From positions 1 to 6,417 of the forward strand of contig DVKA01000112.1 of NCBI GenBank assembly GCA_018716365.1: 6,417 bases of DNA, given 5' to 3'. This DNA is from Candidatus Caccocola faecipullorum. GTDB taxonomy: Bacteria; Synergistota; Synergistia; Synergistales; Synergistaceae. A program made the position numbers and the translations under genes. This document shows positions 4,113-6,417 of the stretch, piece after piece. The notes under the pieces were generated by a model. That model was not told where the DNA came from and made no database searches. It was given only the letters and a program-made list of their open reading frames with translations. Positions within the stretch are counted from its first letter, which is position 1, and every line of letters starts with the position of its first letter.

Positions 4113-5990
4113 CTATCCCTCCTTCACCGCGTGGAACGGGCAGGCCGTCACGCAGGCTCCGCATTTGATGCATTTGTCCCTGTCTATGACGAAGGGCTTC
4201 TTTATCTCTCCGCTGATCGCGCCGACGGGGCATCCGCGCGCGCATTTCGAGCAGCCCTTGCAGAGCTCGGGGTCTATGCTGAAGCTCTTGAGCTTCGCGC
4301 AGGCTCCGACGGGGCAGTATTTTTTGTAGATGTGCGCCTCGTACTCGTCGCGGAAGTTCTTTATCGTGCTGACGACGGGCAGGGCCGCGGTCTTGCCGAG
4401 GCCGCAGAGCGCCGTGTGCGAAATCATGTCCGCAAGCTCAAGCAGCAGTTCGATGTCGCCGTCGCGGCCTTCGCCCGCGACTATGCGTTCGAGTATCGCA
4501 AGCATCTGTTTCGTGCCGCCGCGGCAGGGGACGCACTTTCCACAGGATTCATTCTGCGTGAAGTTCATGAAGAAACGCGCGACCTCGACCATGCAGGTCT
4601 TGCTGTCCATGACGACGAGGCCGCCGGAGCCTATCATCGCGCCCGCGGCAGAAAGCGAGTCGAAGTCGAGCGGGAGGTCAAGGTCTTTCTCCGTGAGGCA
4701 GCCGCCGGAGGGGCCGCCTATCTGGACGGCCTTGAAGTCCGCGCCGCCTCTCATGCCGCCGCCGACCTCGAAAACTATCTCGCGCAGCGTCGTGCCCATC
4801 GGAACTTCGATGAGGCCTGTGTTCTCTATGTTGCCGGTCAGAGCGAAGGCCTTCGTGCCGGGGCTCTTCTCCGGGCCGAGCGACTTGTACCATTCGACGC
4901 CGTTGTTGATGATGAGCGGGACGTTGGCGAATGTCTCGACGTTGTTCAGCACAGTCGGGCTGTCGAATAGACCGTGCTCGACCGTGCGCGGCGGCTTGAC
5001 GCGCGGCATTCCGCGCTTGCCCTCGATGGAGGCGGTCAGCGCGCTGCCCTCGCCACAGACGAAGGCTCCCGCGCCGCGGTTGATGTGAATTCTGAACGAG
5101 AAGCCGCTGCCCAGGATATTATCTCCGAGCAGTCCGAACTCCTCCGCCTGCGCGATGGCCGTGCGCAGACGCGAGACCGCCATCGGGTACTCCGCGCGCA
5201 CGTAGATATATCCGTTAGCCGCGCCGCAGGCGAGCCCCGCAATCATCATGCCTTCGAGCATACGGTGCGGGTCGCCCTCCATTATCGAGCGGTCCATGAA
5301 GGCGCCGGGGTCTCCCTCGTCGCCGTTGCAGACTATATACTTGTTAGCGGCCTTCTGGCGGCGCACCTGGCTCCACTTGCGTCCGGTCGGGAAGCCGCCG
5401 CCGCCGCGCCCGCGCAGGTTCGAGTCCGAAATCATCTGCACGATCTCTTCGCCGTCCATGTCGAAGAGCGCCGTCTCGAATGCGCGGTAGCCGCCGATGC
5501 CAAGATATTCTTTAATTGAAGTCGCGTCGATGTGCCCGCAGTGTTCGAGCACGTGGCGCGTCTGCTTCTTGTAGAACGGGATTTCTTCCTGCTTTTTGAA
5601 TACCTCGCCGTGCTTCGTATAGGCGAGGCGCTCTATATGCTCGCCGCCGATGATAGTCTTCTCCACTATCTCTTCGCAGTCGGCGGGCTTCACCTTGACG
5701 TAGAGCCAGCCCTGCGGCTCAATGCGGACGAGCGGCCCCATCTCGCAGAAGCCGTGGCAGCCGGATTTTTTGAGACCGACGGAGTCGTCGTGCGGCTCCT
5801 CCGCGAGCTCGACCTCGACTCTGAGGCCGCGCTCTTCCATGATTTTCTTAAGTTCGTCGTAGATGACGAGAGAGCCGCTCGAAATGCAGCCCGTACCGGC
5901 GCAGATGAGGATTTTCTTCTTTTCCCCGGCGAGACTCGCCGCGTACTCTTCTCTCAGCTTCCGAAGCTCTTCGCGCGTCTTGATAATCAT
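4113..5990 (-). CDS. hydB: NuoF-like flavoprotein subunit of the bifurcating hydrogenase (HydB/HndC)
   Basis: A 625-residue subunit that binds FMN and NAD(P)(H) and is the presumed bifurcation site. Domains in order: thioredoxin-like [2Fe-2S] (C30-x4-C35, C78-x3-C82); NuoF core with the glycine-rich G-R-G-G-G-G-F-P-T-G-R-K-W (194-206), C-N-G-D-E-G-D-P-G-A-F-M-D-R (221-234) and A-G-A-F-V-C-G-E-G-S-A-L (307-318); [4Fe-4S] site E-S-C-G-K-C-V-P-C-R (C483, C486, C489) plus C529; a C559/C564 pair in C-P-V-G-A-C; and a C-terminal 2[4Fe-4S] ferredoxin (C577/C580/C583/C587 and C607/C610/C613/C617). From memory, length and order match T. maritima HydB almost exactly. The ferredoxin-like tail separates it from complex I NuoF. 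Gly315 replaces the second Glu of the complex I motif G-E-E-T-A-L, which may affect NADH/NADPH choice. AGGAAGGAG lies 7 nt before the ATG; it begins 1 nt after hydC. A formate dehydrogenase-linked NuoF is a possible alternative, but the next gene makes the hydrogenase role clear. Confidence 0.95.
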   Translation of the reverse strand: MIIKTREELRKLREEYAASLAGEKKKILICAGTGCISSGSLVIYDELKKIMEERGLRVEVELAEEPHDDSVGLKKSGCHGFCEMGPLVRIEPQGWLYVKVKPADCEEIVEKTIIGGEHIERLAYTKHGEVFKKQEEIPFYKKQTRHVLEHCGHIDATSIKEYLGIGGYRAFETALFDMDGEEIVQMISDSNLRGRGGGGFPTGRKWSQVRRQKAANKYIVCNGDEGDPGAFMDRSIMEGDPHRMLEGMMIAGLACGAANGYIYVRAEYPMAVSRLRTAIAQAEEFGLLGDNILGSGFSFRIHINRGAGAFVCGEGSALTASIEGKRGMPRVKPPRTVEHGLFDSPTVLNNVETFANVPLIINNGVEWYKSLGPEKSPGTKAFALTGNIENTGLIEVPMGTTLREIVFEVGGGMRGGADFKAVQIGGPSGGCLTEKDLDLPLDFDSLSAAGAMIGSGGLVVMDSKTCMVEVARFFMNFTQNESCGKCVPCRGGTKQMLAILERIVAGEGRDGDIELLLELADMISHTALCGLGKTAALPVVSTIKNFRDEYEAHIYKKYCPVGACAKLKSFSIDPELCKGCSKCARGCPVGAISGEIKKPFVIDRDKCIKCGACVTACPFHAVKEG

Positions 5991-5991
5991 A

Positions 5992-6417
5992 TTAAAGCTC
6001 CTTCCTGAGAGCGGCGACCAGCTCAGCCGCCTTGTCCGGCGTCATCGCGGGATGCACCTCGTCGTTGACCGTAAGCACCGGCGCGAGGCCGCAGGCTCCG
6101 AGACACGAGACCGTCTCCACCGTGAAGCCGAGGTCGTCGGTCGTCACCTTTTTGTCCGTCAGGCCGAGCTCCGCGCGCAGCCTTTCAAGAATCGGGATGG
6201 AGCCGCGCACGTGGCAGGCCGTCCCGTCGCATACCTTGATGACGAACTTTCCCTTCGGATTAAGAGAAAAGTTCTCGTAGAAGGTAGCGACGCTGTAAAT
6301 GCGCGCCTCGGGCATCCCGAGCTTCTTCGAAAGGTAGGGAAAGATCTCGCGCGGCAGATAGCGGTAATGCTCCTGAATCTCCTGGAGTATCGCGATGACC
6401 GCCGTCGCCTGCGCGCC
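5992..6417 (-). CDS. hydC: NuoE-like [2Fe-2S] subunit of the bifurcating hydrogenase (HydC/HndA), N-terminus cut by window edge
   Basis: The reading frame is open to the window edge, giving 141 visible residues with a complete C-terminus; relatives have about 155-165, so only some 15-25 residues are missing. The visible part starts in the NuoE helical domain (L-P-R-E-I-F-P-Y-L, then the family hallmark I-Y-S-V-A-T-F-Y at 40-47) and continues into a thioredoxin-like domain holding one [2Fe-2S] cluster: C63-x4-C68 (V-C-D-G-T-A-C) and C104-x3-C108 (S-C-L-G-A-C). The Met at 6315 is internal and not the start, because the helical domain is in frame upstream of it. HydC packs against the NuoF-like subunit; its cluster serves electron storage or gating near the FMN. 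It is the first visible gene of the operon and ends 1 nt before hydB. The operon promoter, if immediately upstream, lies outside the window. Confidence 0.95.
   Translation of the reverse strand, partial: GAQATAVIAILQEIQEHYRYLPREIFPYLSKKLGMPEARIYSVATFYENFSLNPKGKFVIKVCDGTACHVRGSIPILERLRAELGLTDKKVTTDDLGFTVETVSCLGACGLAPVLTVNDEVHPAMTPDKAAELVAALRKEL

Noticed and set aside
4017..4970. Long 317-codon plus-strand open frame opposite hydB
   Set aside because: It is antisense to well-conserved hydB motifs, has shadow-like low-complexity composition and no plausible domain; it is created by GC bias in the third codon position.
5992..6315. HydC as a complete 107-aa protein starting at 6315
   Set aside because: The frame is open to the window edge and encodes the conserved NuoE helical domain upstream of this Met, so the gene is longer and merely cut by the window.
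1..6417. CRISPR array, tRNA/rRNA gene, riboswitch, insertion sequence or prophage feature
   Set aside because: I saw no regularly spaced repeats, tRNA-like cloverleaf, transposase frame, terminal inverted repeats or long structured leader anywhere in the window.

Overview
The window looks like chromosomal DNA from a GC-rich, strictly anaerobic, fermentative bacterium. The main evidence is a minus-strand operon for a trimeric, NAD(P)-linked [FeFe] hydrogenase, which fills about two thirds of the window. Base composition, the strong AAGGAGG ribosome-binding sites, the mix of GC-rich codons with frequent ATA isoleucine codons, and the hydrogenase architecture would fit Synergistota (Cloacibacillus/Synergistes-like) or a GC-rich Firmicute. 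This assignment is inference; the window holds no rRNA or marker gene.

Left part (1-2150). At the left edge is the first 25 codons of a minus-strand gene with its own promoter and ribosome-binding site; it may encode an NCS1-type permease, but this is weak. Next come a divergent pair, an HxlR-family repressor (265-651, minus) and a small FMN-binding split-barrel (PNPOx-like) protein (819-1217, plus). They share an AT-rich intergenic region with two -10 elements and a perfect 11-bp palindrome over one of them. A strong intrinsic terminator follows the flavoprotein gene. A single-gene unit then encodes a DUF4241 protein (1354-2079), and an 11-bp GC-rich hairpin separates it from the convergent hydrogenase operon.

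Right part (2162-6417, all minus strand). In transcription order: hydC (NuoE-like, 5' end outside the window), hydB (NuoF-like flavoprotein, 625 aa), hydA (catalytic [FeFe] subunit, 566 aa) and an 81-aa thioredoxin-like [2Fe-2S] protein. Gaps are 1, 4 and 0 nt, so the genes are almost certainly cotranscribed and translationally coupled. By comparison with Thermotoga maritima HydABC and Desulfovibrio Hnd, the complex would couple H2 production or oxidation to both NAD(P)(H) and ferredoxin by flavin-based electron bifurcation or confurcation. No HydE/F/G maturase gene lies in the window.

The most interesting point is the junction between hydA and the 81-aa gene. The hydA stop codon TAA is followed directly and in the same frame by the ATG of the small gene, and an AAGGAGG sits 8 nt upstream inside hydA. 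The small protein looks like the C-terminal [2Fe-2S] domain that, from memory, is fused to the longer T. maritima HydA (about 645 aa; here 566+81). This appears to be a natural split of a hydrogenase domain into its own cistron, or a fusion that can be made by stop-codon readthrough. Otherwise the hydrogenase is a known type of system; I do not see a wholly new system here.
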